A DNA stretch of 46,505 nt from Solirubrobacteraceae bacterium (GCA_016462625.1 JAEMSV010000026.1:1-46505); one strand, 5' to 3'. Shown: positions 17,711-26,586, counted from the stretch's first letter. The notes: generated by a model from the sequence alone, not told the origin. Numbers and translations: made by a program.

Positions 17711-19297
17711 ATGACGACGGGCATGACGCGGCGGAGGTTCGTCGGCGGGGCGATGGCCGTCGGCGGAGCAGCGATGGTCCCTGGCGTCGCGCGGGCGGCG
17801 AATCCGCCGGTGCGCGAGGAGCGGCGGCAGGCGGTCGTGATCGGCAGCGGATTCGGCGGCGCGGTGACCGCGCTGCGGCTCGGCCAGGCCGGCGTGCAGA
17901 CCGTGCTGCTCGAGCGCGGCCAGCGCTGGGCCAGCGGCGGGCTCAACACGTTCCCGAGCGGCCTGCAGGTTGACCGTCGCACGGCGTGGATGGGCACGAG
18001 CCCGCAGTTCAGCTTCTTCGTCCCGAACCCGAGCGGCAGGTACGCGGGCCTGATGGAGCGGATCCCGAATCACGACCTGGCGATCGAGTGCGCGGCCGGG
18101 CTGGGCGGTGGCTCGCTCATGTACCAGGGCGTGTCGATCACGCCGAACGAGCAGCTCTTCGACCAGGTGATGCCGGCCGGGCTGTCGTTCTCCGAGTTCG
18201 ACCAGACGTGGTGGCCGCGGGTGCGCGCGATGCTGAAGCTCCAGGAGATCCTGGCGGACGTGCTCGCATCACCGTCGTACGGCGGGGCGCGGATGTTCAT
18301 GGACTTCGTCGCGCGTGCCGGACTGACGCCGGCGACGCCCGTCGCGCAGACGATCGACTGGGAGCAGGCCTGCCGCGAGCTGCGCGGCGAGACCGCCCGG
18401 AAGTTCATCACCAACGGAGACAACGTCCGCGGGCTGAACGGCCCCGGCCGCCAGTCGCTCGACACGAACTACCTGCCGGCGGCGGCCTCGACCGGCAACG
18501 TGGAGATCCGGACGCTGCACTGGGTACGCGGCGTGCGACGCGCGACCGGCGCGGGTCGATGGATCGTCGACATCGACAAGATCGATCCGCGCGGGCGCGT
18601 GCTCGAGCGGATCGAGCTCACCGCCGACGCGGTCTTCCTCTGCGCCGGGACGGGGAACACGAACCGCCTGCTGCTCCGCGCGAAGGCGACGGGCGCGCTG
18701 CCCGATCTCCCCGACACGATGGGCGAGCAATTCGCCGACAACGGTGACCTGTCGACCTTCAACACCATCGACCGCCCGACCGCCCGCGGTCAGGGTGGCC
18801 CGGTCCCGGTTGGCTGCCTGGACTGGGACCACGAGGACGGCCCGGTCACGATGCTGTGGACGAACTTTCCGTTCGGCAAGCTCGGCCTCGAGGCCAACCA
18901 GATGGGGATCACCGCGGTGACGCTGCCGAGCGGGTACGGGAAGTTCACGTGGGACACCGGCGCGGACAAGATGCGGCTGTCGTATCCCGTGGAGGTTCGG
19001 CGTGAGGCCAACGATCGCGCGCGCCGGCGGATCAACCAGGTCATCCGGGAGGGCCGCGGGCAGATGCTGAACCTGACGAAGGCCGACCCGGCGACCTACC
19101 ACGCGCTGGGTGGGGCAGTGATCAACCACGCGACCGACGGCTACGGCCGCGTGCCGGATCACCCCGGGTTGTACGTCGGCGATGGCGCGCTGATTCCCGG
19201 TTCGACCGGCTGCTGCAACCCGTCGGTGACGATCGCGGCGCTGGCGGAGCGGAACACGGAGAAGGTGCTGGCGGAGGACCTGGGGTCCGTGTTCTGA
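17711..19297 (+). CDS. Tat-exported GMC flavoprotein, cholesterol-oxidase-like (paralog 1)
   Basis: 528 residues. A twin-arginine signal MTRRRFVGGAMAVGG with an ARAA cleavage region (about 24-30) predicts export of the folded FAD protein. VIGSGFGG (43-50) binds FAD. The remainder follows class I cholesterol oxidase: GLGGGSLMYQG, the NRLLLRA segment, YHALGG with the active-site His (H464) and a C-terminal LYVGDGALIPGSTGCCNPSVTIAALAERN carrying the conserved Asn (N503). The glutamate that serves as isomerase base in cholesterol oxidase (AEIAP) appears to be replaced (MLWTNFPFG). So it may oxidise a sterol or other alcohol without isomerising the double bond, or use a different substrate. A TAGGCT -10-like hexamer is at 17666-17671. 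Confidence 0.85.
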   Translation: MTTGMTRRRFVGGAMAVGGAAMVPGVARAANPPVREERRQAVVIGSGFGGAVTALRLGQAGVQTVLLERGQRWASGGLNTFPSGLQVDRRTAWMGTSPQFSFFVPNPSGRYAGLMERIPNHDLAIECAAGLGGGSLMYQGVSITPNEQLFDQVMPAGLSFSEFDQTWWPRVRAMLKLQEILADVLASPSYGGARMFMDFVARAGLTPATPVAQTIDWEQACRELRGETARKFITNGDNVRGLNGPGRQSLDTNYLPAAASTGNVEIRTLHWVRGVRRATGAGRWIVDIDKIDPRGRVLERIELTADAVFLCAGTGNTNRLLLRAKATGALPDLPDTMGEQFADNGDLSTFNTIDRPTARGQGGPVPVGCLDWDHEDGPVTMLWTNFPFGKLGLEANQMGITAVTLPSGYGKFTWDTGADKMRLSYPVEVRREANDRARRRINQVIREGRGQMLNLTKADPATYHALGGAVINHATDGYGRVPDHPGLYVGDGALIPGSTGCCNPSVTIAALAERNTEKVLAEDLGSVF

Positions 19298-19316
19298 CGC
19301 GCACGAGGGCGGGTAC

Positions 19317-19847
19317 GTGCGCGTCATGGTGCGCCGACCTTCCCCCGCAATGGTGGTCGCGTGCGTGGCCCTGATCGTCGCCCTCGGCGGCACCGGCTAC
19401 GCCGCAACGAAGCTCCCGGCGAAGAGCGTCGGGCGCGAGCAGATCCGCAACGGCGCCGTGGGGAATCTGCAGATCCGCAACGGCGCGATCACGAGCGGCA
19501 AGCTGCGCTCGGACACCGTCACTGGCGGGAAGATCCGCAACGGCAGTGTGGCGGCGAAGGATCTCGCGAAGGGCGTGATCCCGACGCCGACGACGACGCT
19601 CCAGCAGGCCAGCGGCGACCCTCTGCCTCCGGGTGGGGTCGGCGCGGTCAGCGCTCAGTGCCCGTCGGGCCAGCACGCGACCGGTGGCGGCGGCGGATTC
19701 GCCGGCCCGCCGACGACGAACGACAAGATCGTCGACTCGCTGCCTGTCGGCGACGAGCGCCCGGTCATCCGCTGGCGGGTCAGCATCTTCAACGGCGGGA
19801 CGGCGCCGCGCACGCCCGTGGCGTACGTGATCTGCACCGCGCCGTAG
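19317..19847 (+). CDS. Secreted repeat protein of an actinobacterial family
   Basis: 176 residues. N-terminal signal region (SPAMVVACVALIVALGGTGYAA, about residues 9-30), then four to five tandem decapeptide-like units built on a QIRNGAV / KLRSDTV / KIRNGSV pattern (about 38-85), which would form a small solenoid, then a Gly-rich C-terminal domain with two cysteines (AQCPSGQ, YVICTAP) that could form a disulfide. The signal-plus-repeat arrangement recurs many times in Thermoleophilia genomes; function unknown. Start GTG at 19317 has GAGGG 7 nt upstream; an ATG at 19326 is the alternative. It sits between the two GMC paralogs. Confidence 0.8.
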   Translation: MRVMVRRPSPAMVVACVALIVALGGTGYAATKLPAKSVGREQIRNGAVGNLQIRNGAITSGKLRSDTVTGGKIRNGSVAAKDLAKGVIPTPTTTLQQASGDPLPPGGVGAVSAQCPSGQHATGGGGGFAGPPTTNDKIVDSLPVGDERPVIRWRVSIFNGGTAPRTPVAYVICTAP

Positions 19848-20007
19848 CGCCCTCGGGTGAGGCTGGAGTCCAACAGCTGGTCGTCATCCGGGACGTCTGC
19901 ACCCAGATGCGGCGTGTCTTGACGCCCGGCGCGTCGGCAGTCGCCGCGTAGGGTACGGCGCTCAGGCAGGCTCGCCACGCGGCGGGGTGTCGACGACGGG
20001 GGTTGTG

Positions 20008-21594
20008 ATGACGACCGGGATGACACGGCGGCGGTTTGTCGGTGGGGCGCTGGCAGTGGGCGGAGCGGCGATGGTTCCGGGGGTCGCACGCGCGGCAAAT
20101 CCCCCGGTGCGCGAGGAGCGTCGCCAGGCGGTGGTGATCGGCAGCGGATTCGGTGGCGCGGTGACGGCGCTCCGGCTCGGCCGGGCTGGTGTGCAGACGG
20201 TGCTGCTCGAGCGTGGCCAGCGGTGGGCGTCGGGCGGGCTCAACACGTTCCCCCACGCGCTGCAGACGGACAAGCGGACGCAGTGGATGGACACGCGCCC
20301 GCAGTTCTCGTTCTTCGTGCCGACGCCGGGTGGCCGTTACGCCGGCCTGATGGAGCGCATTGCCACCGACGACATGTCGATCGAGTGCGCAGCCGGGCTG
20401 GGCGGTGGCTCGATCGTCTACCAGGGGGTGTCGATCATGCCGAACGAGGAGCTCTTCGACCGGGCGAAGCCACCTGGGCTCTCGTTCGCCGAGTTCGAGC
20501 AGAAGTGGTACCCGCGCGTGTCGGCCATGTTGAAGCTCGCGGCCATCCCGGACGACGTGCTCGCGTCACCGTCGTACGGCGGGGCGCGCATGTTCATGGA
20601 CTTCGTCAGCCGCGCCGGGCTGACACCGGCGGGGCCGATGCTGCAGACGATGGACTGGGAGCAGGCGCGCCGCGAGCTGCGCGGCGAGACCGCGCAGAAG
20701 TTCATCACCAGCGGCGACAACCTGCGCGGCCTGAACGGTCCGGGCCGCCAGTCGCTGGACACGAACTACATCCCGGCGGCGGCTGCGACGGGGAACGTCG
20801 AGATCCGCACCCTGCATTGGGTGCGCGGCCTGCGGCGAGCATCGCGCGGCGGCCGATGGATCGTCGACATCGACGTGATCGATCCGCGCGGCCGCGTGCT
20901 CGAACGGGTGGCGCTGACCGCCGACGCGGTGTTCGTCTGCGCGGGCACCGGGAACACGAACCGTCTGCTGCTGCGCGCGCAGGCGACGGGCGCCCTGCCG
21001 GACCTGCCCGACACGCTGGGCGAGCAGTTCTCCGACAACGGCGACCTGTCCACGTTCAACACGCTCGACCGGCCGACGGCGCGCGGTCAGGGCGGCCCGG
21101 TGCCGGTCGGCTCGATGGACTGGGATCACCCCGACGGCCCGGTCACGATGATGTTCACGAACTTCCCCTTCGGGAAGCTCGGCATCGAGGCCAACCAGAT
21201 GGGGATCACGGCGGTCACCATGCCGAGTGGCCACGGGAAGTTCACCTGGGACACCGGCGCCGACAAGATCCGGCTGAACTACCCGGCCGACGTGCGCCGG
21301 GTGGCAAACGATCGCGCGCGCAGGCGGATCAACGCGGTGATCCGGGAGGGTCGCGGGCAGATGGTGAACCTCACGCGGCTCGACCCGGCGACCTACCACG
21401 CACTCGGCGGTGCGGTGCTCGGGCATGCGACCGACCTGTACGGGCGGGTGCTCGATCACCCGGGCCTGTACGTCAACGACGGAGCGCTGTACCCCGGGTC
21501 GACGGCGTGCTGCAACCCGGGGGTGCCGATCGCTGCGCTGGCCGAGCGGAACATGGAGACGGTGCTGGCCGAGGATCTGGGGGGCGTGTTCTAG
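20008..21594 (+). CDS. Tat-exported GMC flavoprotein, cholesterol-oxidase-like (paralog 2)
   Basis: 528 residues, exactly the length of the paralog at 17711 and co-linear with it. Tat motif TRRRFVGG, FAD loop VIGSGFGG, active-site YHALGG and CCNPGVPIAALAERN are conserved, and the cholesterol-oxidase glutamate position again lacks Glu (MMFTNFPFG). The start is set at the ATG at 20008 with a GGGGG ribosome site; an in-frame ATG at 19987 would add seven residues absent from the paralog. The stop shares CTAG with the convergent response-regulator gene (21591-21594). The GMC-repeat-protein-GMC layout indicates tandem duplication. Confidence 0.86.
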   Translation: MTTGMTRRRFVGGALAVGGAAMVPGVARAANPPVREERRQAVVIGSGFGGAVTALRLGRAGVQTVLLERGQRWASGGLNTFPHALQTDKRTQWMDTRPQFSFFVPTPGGRYAGLMERIATDDMSIECAAGLGGGSIVYQGVSIMPNEELFDRAKPPGLSFAEFEQKWYPRVSAMLKLAAIPDDVLASPSYGGARMFMDFVSRAGLTPAGPMLQTMDWEQARRELRGETAQKFITSGDNLRGLNGPGRQSLDTNYIPAAAATGNVEIRTLHWVRGLRRASRGGRWIVDIDVIDPRGRVLERVALTADAVFVCAGTGNTNRLLLRAQATGALPDLPDTLGEQFSDNGDLSTFNTLDRPTARGQGGPVPVGSMDWDHPDGPVTMMFTNFPFGKLGIEANQMGITAVTMPSGHGKFTWDTGADKIRLNYPADVRRVANDRARRRINAVIREGRGQMVNLTRLDPATYHALGGAVLGHATDLYGRVLDHPGLYVNDGALYPGSTACCNPGVPIAALAERNMETVLAEDLGGVF

Positions 21595-22235
21595 TGCGCG
21601 AGTCCTGAGCGATGCGCGACGACCACCGCTTGGACCCGATCGCGCAGCCCGAGCTTCTGCAGGATATGAGTGACGTGGGTCTTCACGGTGGTCTCGCTGA
21701 GGACGAGCCGTTCCGCGATCTCGCCGTTCGACAGACCCTCTGCGATGAGCCCGAAGACCTCGCGCTCGCGCGCGGTCAGGTCGTCGAGCGACGTCGGGGG
21801 CGGGGCCTGCGGTGCCCGGGCGAAGTGCTTGATGACCCGCTTCGTGACCGAGGGCGACAGCAGCGCGTCCCCCTTCGCGACCATGCGAACCGCGGCGAGC
21901 AGCTGCTCGGGCGGATCGTCCTTCAGCACGAATCCGCTCGCGCCTGCGCGCAGCGCCTCGTAGACGTATTCGTCGAGGTCGAACGTCGTGAGGATCAGGA
22001 TCCGCGCGGAGGGGTTGGCGGTGATGATCCGGCGCGTCGCCTGAAGCCCGTCGAGCTCGGGCATGCGGATGTCCATCAGCACGACGGTGGGGGCGAATCT
22101 CGCCGCCGCGTGGACCGCCTGCTCCCCGTTGCTCGCCTCGGCGACGACCTCGATGTCCTCCTCGCCGCCGAGCAACATCCGGAACCCGGCGCGCACCATC
22201 GACTGGTCGTCGGCGACCAGAACCCGAATGCTCAT
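21591..22235 (-). CDS. NarL/LuxR-family response regulator
   Basis: 214 residues. Receiver domain with D9/D10, the phospho-acceptor D55 (VVLMDIRMPE) and the conserved lysine in FVLKDD. The C-terminal LuxR-type helix-turn-helix (LTAREREVFGLIAEGLSNGEIAERL, then SETTVKTHVTHIL) binds DNA on phosphorylation. The ATG at 22235 overlaps the histidine kinase stop (ATGA), so the two form one operon with the kinase first. Targets unknown; the divergent CPBP gene is the nearest candidate. Confidence 0.93.
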   Translation of the reverse strand: MSIRVLVADDQSMVRAGFRMLLGGEEDIEVVAEASNGEQAVHAAARFAPTVVLMDIRMPELDGLQATRRIITANPSARILILTTFDLDEYVYEALRAGASGFVLKDDPPEQLLAAVRMVAKGDALLSPSVTKRVIKHFARAPQAPPPTSLDDLTAREREVFGLIAEGLSNGEIAERLVLSETTVKTHVTHILQKLGLRDRVQAVVVAHRSGLAH

Positions 22236-23389
22236 CCGCGTGTTCCCGTCAGCGGGAGGCGCGTCCGCAGGAGGAAGCCGCCGTCCTCGCCCGCGCCGGC
22301 GGACATGTCGCCACCGAAGATCTTCACGCGCTCGCGGACCCCGATCAGTCCGTGCCCGACTGGGCCGCTCCGCGCGTTCCCGCGCCCGTCGTCGCTGACG
22401 TCGATGCCGAACTCGTCTGCGCCGTAGCGCAGCACCACGCGTGCACGGCCGGCGTCGGCGTGCTTGAGCGTGTTGGTCAGACCCTCCTGCACGATCCGAT
22501 AGGCGGACAGGTCGATCGCGCCCGGCAGCGGGACCGGCGCGCCGTCGACCTCCAGCTCAACGGGCAGCCCCGCGCGCCGCACCTCTTCGAGCAGCATCTC
22601 GAGATGCTCCAGGCCCGGCTGCGGCGCAAGCTCCGCGTCGTCGTCCTCCAGGCGCATGGCGCCGAGCAGGCGGCGCATCTCGTTCAGCGCCGTGCGTCCC
22701 GTCTGTTCGACGCGCTGGAGTGCCGTGGCATGTTCGGCGCGGTCGTCGGGCAGGCGATGGCGGACCGCCCCGACCTGCAGCACCATGACGCTGATCGAGT
22801 GGGCGACGATGTCGTGCAGCTCGCGCGCGATCCGTGCTCGCTCCTCCGCGACGGCGATCCGCGCGACGGTCTCTCGCTCGCGTTCGGCGAAGCGCACGCG
22901 CTCCTCTGCGTCCTCCGCCTGCACCGACCGCTCACGAAGCGCCAGTCCCGCCAGCCAGGCGAGCACGAAGACCGCCGGGATCGCGACGATGTCCGACGTC
23001 GCGTGGTCGGGCTGATTGACGACGATGATGGCGGACGCGCCTGCCGCGATCACGAGTCCCAGCCGCCCCTGGACCTCGTCGCGCAGATTGCCCAGCAGGA
23101 ACGCCGAGGCCATCCCTGCTGCGTAGACGCTGACCGTTCCGGCGGCCAGGTCGCCGTCGGCGAACGACATGCCCGCGGCGCCGAGCCACAGGGCGGCGGG
23201 CGCCGCGAACGGCCAGCGGCGACGGCCGAGCAGCATGAGCACGAGCGCGGCGACGAGCGGTGCCGCGATGGCCGAAGGGACGGCCTGCGCGCCGTCGCGC
23301 AGGAGCACCTCGACCGCGCCCCCGATCGCGGCGAGCACGATCAGGAGGTCGAGCCCGTGCCGCCGTGCCCATGCCGCGATGCGCGCCAT
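22232..23389 (-). CDS. Sensor histidine kinase (HisKA_3 type)
   Basis: 385 residues. Five to six membrane helices in the first 155 residues with hardly any extracytoplasmic loops (an intramembrane-sensing layout), a short coiled coil (AEDAEERVRFAERERETVARI), the dimerisation/phospho-acceptor box RIARELHDIVAHSISVM with H192, and an HATPase domain (YRIVQEGLTNTLKHA, VSDDGRG, GHGLIGVRERV). This matches the DesK/LiaS-type cell-envelope sensors; the signal is inferred only from topology. Start set at the ATG at 23389, since the open frame beyond it is low-complexity and antisense to the CPBP gene. Confidence 0.92.
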   Translation of the reverse strand: MARIAAWARRHGLDLLIVLAAIGGAVEVLLRDGAQAVPSAIAAPLVAALVLMLLGRRRWPFAAPAALWLGAAGMSFADGDLAAGTVSVYAAGMASAFLLGNLRDEVQGRLGLVIAAGASAIIVVNQPDHATSDIVAIPAVFVLAWLAGLALRERSVQAEDAEERVRFAERERETVARIAVAEERARIARELHDIVAHSISVMVLQVGAVRHRLPDDRAEHATALQRVEQTGRTALNEMRRLLGAMRLEDDDAELAPQPGLEHLEMLLEEVRRAGLPVELEVDGAPVPLPGAIDLSAYRIVQEGLTNTLKHADAGRARVVLRYGADEFGIDVSDDGRGNARSGPVGHGLIGVRERVKIFGGDMSAGAGEDGGFLLRTRLPLTGTRG

Positions 23390-23421
23390 CGGCCGACCGT
23401 ACCCCAGCTCCGGGCCGTGCG

Positions 23422-23438
23422 CCTCCTCCCTGAGGAGG
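23422..23438. promoter_or_regulatory. Dyad in the divergent kinase/CPBP promoter region
   Basis: CCTCCTC-CCT-GAGGAGG is a perfect 7-bp inverted repeat with a 3-nt centre, 33 nt before the kinase start and 60 nt before the CPBP start. It is a candidate operator for the NarL-type regulator or a short leader hairpin. Confidence 0.4.
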
Positions 23439-23497
23439 AGACAGGATCGAACCATCCGACGACGACGCGGCCGCCGATCGACCAGACGATCTCGGTC

Positions 23498-24292
23498 ATG
23501 AACGCCACCGTTGACCCCACCAGTGCCGATCGTTCCGCCGAGCCCGCTGCGGCTCGGGCGATCCAGCAACTCAGCCTGCTCCAGGTCCTTGCGGTGTGGG
23601 CCGCCGCGGCCCTGCCGATGGCGATGCTCTCGTGGGTCTGGGCGCCGCTCGTCGCCGCTCAACTCAGCGGGCCGGGAGCCCTGTCCCGCGCGCTGATCGT
23701 CGCGATGACGATCGGGCTGGTCTGGCAGGGCGTGCTCGTCGCGCTCCTGGTGCACCGCGAGCAGGGAACGCTCCGGTGGTCCGTCGTCCGCGAGGCGCTG
23801 TGGCTGCGGTCGCCCGTGAGCCCCCGGTCCGGTCGTCGGGGCGGCCGTCTGTGGCTGATCCTGATTCCGCTCATCCTGCTCTTCGCGGCGGAAGACCTCA
23901 TCCCGAGCTACTCGGGGCCGGCGGCCCGTGACCTCGCTGCGTTCCTCGACTCGACCGCCGGCCACGAGCTGTTCTCAGGTTCGTGGGGCTGGTTCGCCGT
24001 GGTGGCCGTCCTGGTCCTCTTCAACACCGTGCTGGGCGAAGAGCTCCTGTTCCGCGGCTACCTGCTCCCGCGCATGGCAGGCGCGTTCGGCCGCGGTGAC
24101 TGGGTCGCCAACGGCGTGCTGTTCGCGACGTATCACCTGCACATGCCGTGGGCGATCCCGGCGGCGCTCGTCGATACGTTCGCCATCTCGTATCCGTCCA
24201 AGCGGTATCGCAGCGCGCTGATCGGGATCGCGGTGCACAGCGTGCAGAGCCTCGTGGTGCTCGGCGCGACGCTTGCGGTTGTCCTCCAGTGA
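23498..24292 (+). CDS. CPBP-family intramembrane metalloprotease
   Basis: 264 residues with about seven membrane helices. The Abi/CPBP motifs are present: EELLFRG (181-187, motif 1 EExxxR), FATYH (209-213, motif 2 FxxxH) and a later HS in IGIAVHSVQS (motif 3). Family members process CaaX-like proteins or act in bacteriocin self-immunity; eukaryotic-type prenyl processing is not implied. The frame is open far upstream but only from the ATG at 23498 does it look like protein. Divergent from the two-component operon, with 108 nt between. Confidence 0.85.
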   Translation: MNATVDPTSADRSAEPAAARAIQQLSLLQVLAVWAAAALPMAMLSWVWAPLVAAQLSGPGALSRALIVAMTIGLVWQGVLVALLVHREQGTLRWSVVREALWLRSPVSPRSGRRGGRLWLILIPLILLFAAEDLIPSYSGPAARDLAAFLDSTAGHELFSGSWGWFAVVAVLVLFNTVLGEELLFRGYLLPRMAGAFGRGDWVANGVLFATYHLHMPWAIPAALVDTFAISYPSKRYRSALIGIAVHSVQSLVVLGATLAVVLQ

Positions 24293-24319
24293 CCGGTGAT
24301 GCTCGGATCCGTCTTCTGA

Positions 24320-24628
24320 TCAGCGGCCGTGCCGTACAAGCTGCGTCAGGCTGATGACCGCGTAGATGATCGCGGGGACGGCGAACACGAAGAGCGGGTT
24401 GAGCAGGACATCGACAGGGGGCTCATCGAGACACTCGGTCCCCGGCGGCCACAGCGACAGCGTGCCCGGCCCGCTGAACCCCTCGTCGCCGCAGGTCCGG
24501 CGACCGAGTGCTCCGCTGTGGAGCACGACGAATGTGATCGGGATCAGCACCGCGCAGAGACCGGCGGCGATCGCCCATGCGGTCAGGCGACCGAAACGCT
24601 CGGCCTGGACTGCGCGCACGGGAGGCAT
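24320..24628 (-). CDS. Small two-helix membrane protein, unknown
   Basis: 102 residues from the ATG at 24628, which has GGGAG 9 nt upstream; an in-frame GTG at 24634 is an alternative. Two hydrophobic helices (about 15-38 and 78-98) enclose a loop of about 40 residues with two cysteines (RRTCGDEG, GTECLDEP) that could form a disulfide outside the membrane. Not recognised. Divergent from the hemoglobin gene. Confidence 0.62.
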   Translation of the reverse strand: MPPVRAVQAERFGRLTAWAIAAGLCAVLIPITFVVLHSGALGRRTCGDEGFSGPGTLSLWPPGTECLDEPPVDVLLNPLFVFAVPAIIYAVISLTQLVRHGR

Positions 24629-24663
24629 CGACACATGCTCCCACGTGCGCGAGGATCTCGGCC

Positions 24664-25146
24664 ATGTCCGCTGACACCGCGCGTCCGAGCCTGTTCACGT
24701 TCGCGGGCGGCGAACCCGCGCTCCTCGCGCTCGCCACCGCGCACCACGCCCGGTGCCTGGCCGACCCGGAGCTGAACCACCCGTTCTCCAAGGAGGACCA
24801 GCACCCGCAGCACGTCGAGCGGCTCGCGGTGTATTGGGGCGAGGTCCTCGGCGGGCCGTCGGCGTACTCGGACTCGTGCGGAGACCAGACCGGAGTGTTG
24901 ACGATGCACTCGGGCAACGGCGACATCAGCGATCTTGGGAAGCGGTTCGTCTCCTGCTTCGCGCTGGCACTCGACGACGCCGGACTCCCGACGGACCGGG
25001 AGTTCCGCGCGGCGATGATCGCGTACATGCGCTGGGCGGTCGACGATGTGCTGGTCTACTCGCTGACCGATGCCGCCGTCCCTGACGGCGCGGGGATGCC
25101 GCGATGGGGCTGGGACGGGCTGGAGGACGCTAGCCAGCCGGAGTGA
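24664..25146 (+). CDS. Truncated hemoglobin, group II-like
   Basis: 160 residues on the 2-over-2 globin fold. FTFAGGEPALLALATAHHARCL resembles the A-B helices, VERLAVYWGEVLGGPSAYSD the C-E region (the YWGGP pattern of trHbO), and LTMHSGNGDISD carries the proximal histidine (H82), aligned with the RMRHAPF histidine of mycobacterial trHbO. An actinobacterial branch with exactly this HSGNG form is usually annotated as globin or oxidoreductase. Probable role is oxygen or NO chemistry in the cytoplasm. The C-terminal PRWGWDGLE tail is family-typical. The start has a GAGG-like site; the upstream in-frame extension overlaps the divergent gene. Confidence 0.78.
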   Translation: MSADTARPSLFTFAGGEPALLALATAHHARCLADPELNHPFSKEDQHPQHVERLAVYWGEVLGGPSAYSDSCGDQTGVLTMHSGNGDISDLGKRFVSCFALALDDAGLPTDREFRAAMIAYMRWAVDDVLVYSLTDAAVPDGAGMPRWGWDGLEDASQPE

Positions 25147-25282
25147 CCCGGGTCGGCGACGGCGTATCAGCGATCGGCGGCGTTCGTGCGAGCCCGGATC
25201 CAGGCAACGACCTCGGCGTGATCCGACGCACCGGCCGCGATCCGCTGGATAGTGCCGGCGGCCGGCGTTCGTCGGACACGCG
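25147..25282. other. Short intergenic stretch with a protein-like remnant
   Basis: On the minus strand, ending at a TGA at 25167-25169, one frame reads TIQRIAAGASDHAEVVAWIR, which looks like the C terminus of a real protein, but no start codon is available before an in-frame stop. It may be the tail of a gene truncated or frameshifted relative to the small gene just upstream. Confidence 0.3.
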
Positions 25283-25489
25283 TCAGCGCGAGAGGCGGTC
25301 GAACGTCGCCGAGTGATCGTCGACGAAACGCTCAGCGAACGCCACGTTCTCGTCTCGGCGCGCCTGAGGTTCGGTGCCCGCGAGCCTTGCGCCGAGCTCC
25401 CGGAGGTCGTCACCGTCGAGGCCGTACCGAGCGCGCAGATCGTCGATGACCTGCGCGACTAGCTCGTCTGTGATCGGGTGACTGCTCAC
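25283..25489 (-). CDS. Small helical protein, unknown
   Basis: 68 residues, largely helical and acidic (ITDELVAQVIDDLRARYGLDGDDLRELGARL). Codon positions look protein-coding (G/C at third positions) and the start ATG at 25489 is followed by MSSHPITDEL. No family recognised; size and charge would suit an antitoxin, but no partner toxin is adjacent. Confidence 0.5.
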   Translation of the reverse strand: MSSHPITDELVAQVIDDLRARYGLDGDDLRELGARLAGTEPQARRDENVAFAERFVDDHSATFDRLSR

Positions 25490-25537
25490 CGTAGGAGCGT
25501 AGACCGATAGGTATACGGCGTTCGCGAAGCTGACCGG

Positions 25538-26566
25538 TTAGCGCCGTCGCGCTGCGGGTGCCAGCGCCGGGCTCACCCACCCGCCATCGGCCGGGTTGAC
25601 GTTCGTCCCGGGCGGGACGATCTCGTCGATCCGGTCAAGCAGCGCGTCGTCGAGCACGACGTCCGCGGCCGGGAGCTGCGACTCGAGCTGCTCCATCGTC
25701 CGCGGGCCGATGATCGGCGACGTGACCGCGGGGTGGTTGGCGGCGAACGCGATCGCCATGTGGATCAGCGAGATCCCCGCCTCGTCGGCCAGCTGCGCGA
25801 GCGCGTCGGCCGCATCGAGCTTGCGCTGGTTCGCCGGCAGTGACAGGTCGTAGCGATCGGTCAGCCGCTGACGGGCGGTCGACGTCGGCTTCAGATCCTC
25901 CGCGCCCTTGCGCCACTTCCCCGACAGCCAGCCGCCGGACAGTGGGCTCCACGGCAGGACGCCGATGCCGTACTTCGCGCACGTCGGCAGCACCTCAGTC
26001 TCGATCCCACGCGCGAGGATCGAGTACGGCGGTTGCTCGGTGTGGGGACGGATGAGCCCGCGCTTCTCGGCGGTCCACTGCGCCTCAACGATCAGGGACG
26101 GCGGGTACGTCGAGTGGCCGAAGTACCGGATCTTCCCCTGTTGGACGAGGTCGGTGAGCGCGCCGAGGGTGTCTTCCAAGTCGGTCTCTGGCGTGGGGCG
26201 GTGCACCTGGTAGAGGTCGATCCAGTCGGTCCCCAGGCGGTGCAGGGAGTTCTCAACCTCCTCGATGATCCAGCGCCGCGACGTGCCGCGGTGGTTGGGC
26301 TTGTCGCCCATCGGGCCGAAGATCTTCGTGGCGAGGATGACGTCGTCACGGCGGCCGCCGGAGAGCGCCTTCCCGACGATCTCCTCGGACTCCCCCTGTG
26401 CGTACATGTCCGCGGTGTCGATGAAGTTGATCCCCGCATCGAGCGCGGCGTGGATGATGCGGACCGAGTCGTCGTGGTCGGTGTTGCCCCAGGCGCCGAA
26501 CATCATCGCGCCGAGGCACAACTTGCTGACCGAGACGCCGGTGCGTCCCAGGTTCCGTTGCTCCAT
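25538..26566 (-). CDS. Aldo/keto reductase
   Basis: 342 residues, (beta/alpha)8 NADPH-dependent oxidoreductase. The catalytic tetrad is in place: D50 (NFIDTAD), Y55 (MYAQGES), K81 (LATKIFG) and H122 (YQVHRP). The C-terminal IIGPRTMEQLE binds the cofactor. It resembles the YajO/Tas-type soluble aldehyde reductases. AAGGAG lies 6 nt before the ATG. It follows the XRE regulator gene by 20 nt, so regulator and reductase are co-transcribed. Confidence 0.92.
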   Translation of the reverse strand: MEQRNLGRTGVSVSKLCLGAMMFGAWGNTDHDDSVRIIHAALDAGINFIDTADMYAQGESEEIVGKALSGGRRDDVILATKIFGPMGDKPNHRGTSRRWIIEEVENSLHRLGTDWIDLYQVHRPTPETDLEDTLGALTDLVQQGKIRYFGHSTYPPSLIVEAQWTAEKRGLIRPHTEQPPYSILARGIETEVLPTCAKYGIGVLPWSPLSGGWLSGKWRKGAEDLKPTSTARQRLTDRYDLSLPANQRKLDAADALAQLADEAGISLIHMAIAFAANHPAVTSPIIGPRTMEQLESQLPAADVVLDDALLDRIDEIVPPGTNVNPADGGWVSPALAPAARRR

Positions 26567-26586
26567 GGGGTGCTCCTTGTCGTGCG

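Noticed and set aside
25147..25282. Short protein-like frame TIQRIAAGASDHAEVVAWIR as a gene
   Set aside because: No start codon is available before an in-frame stop; kept only as a possible remnant.
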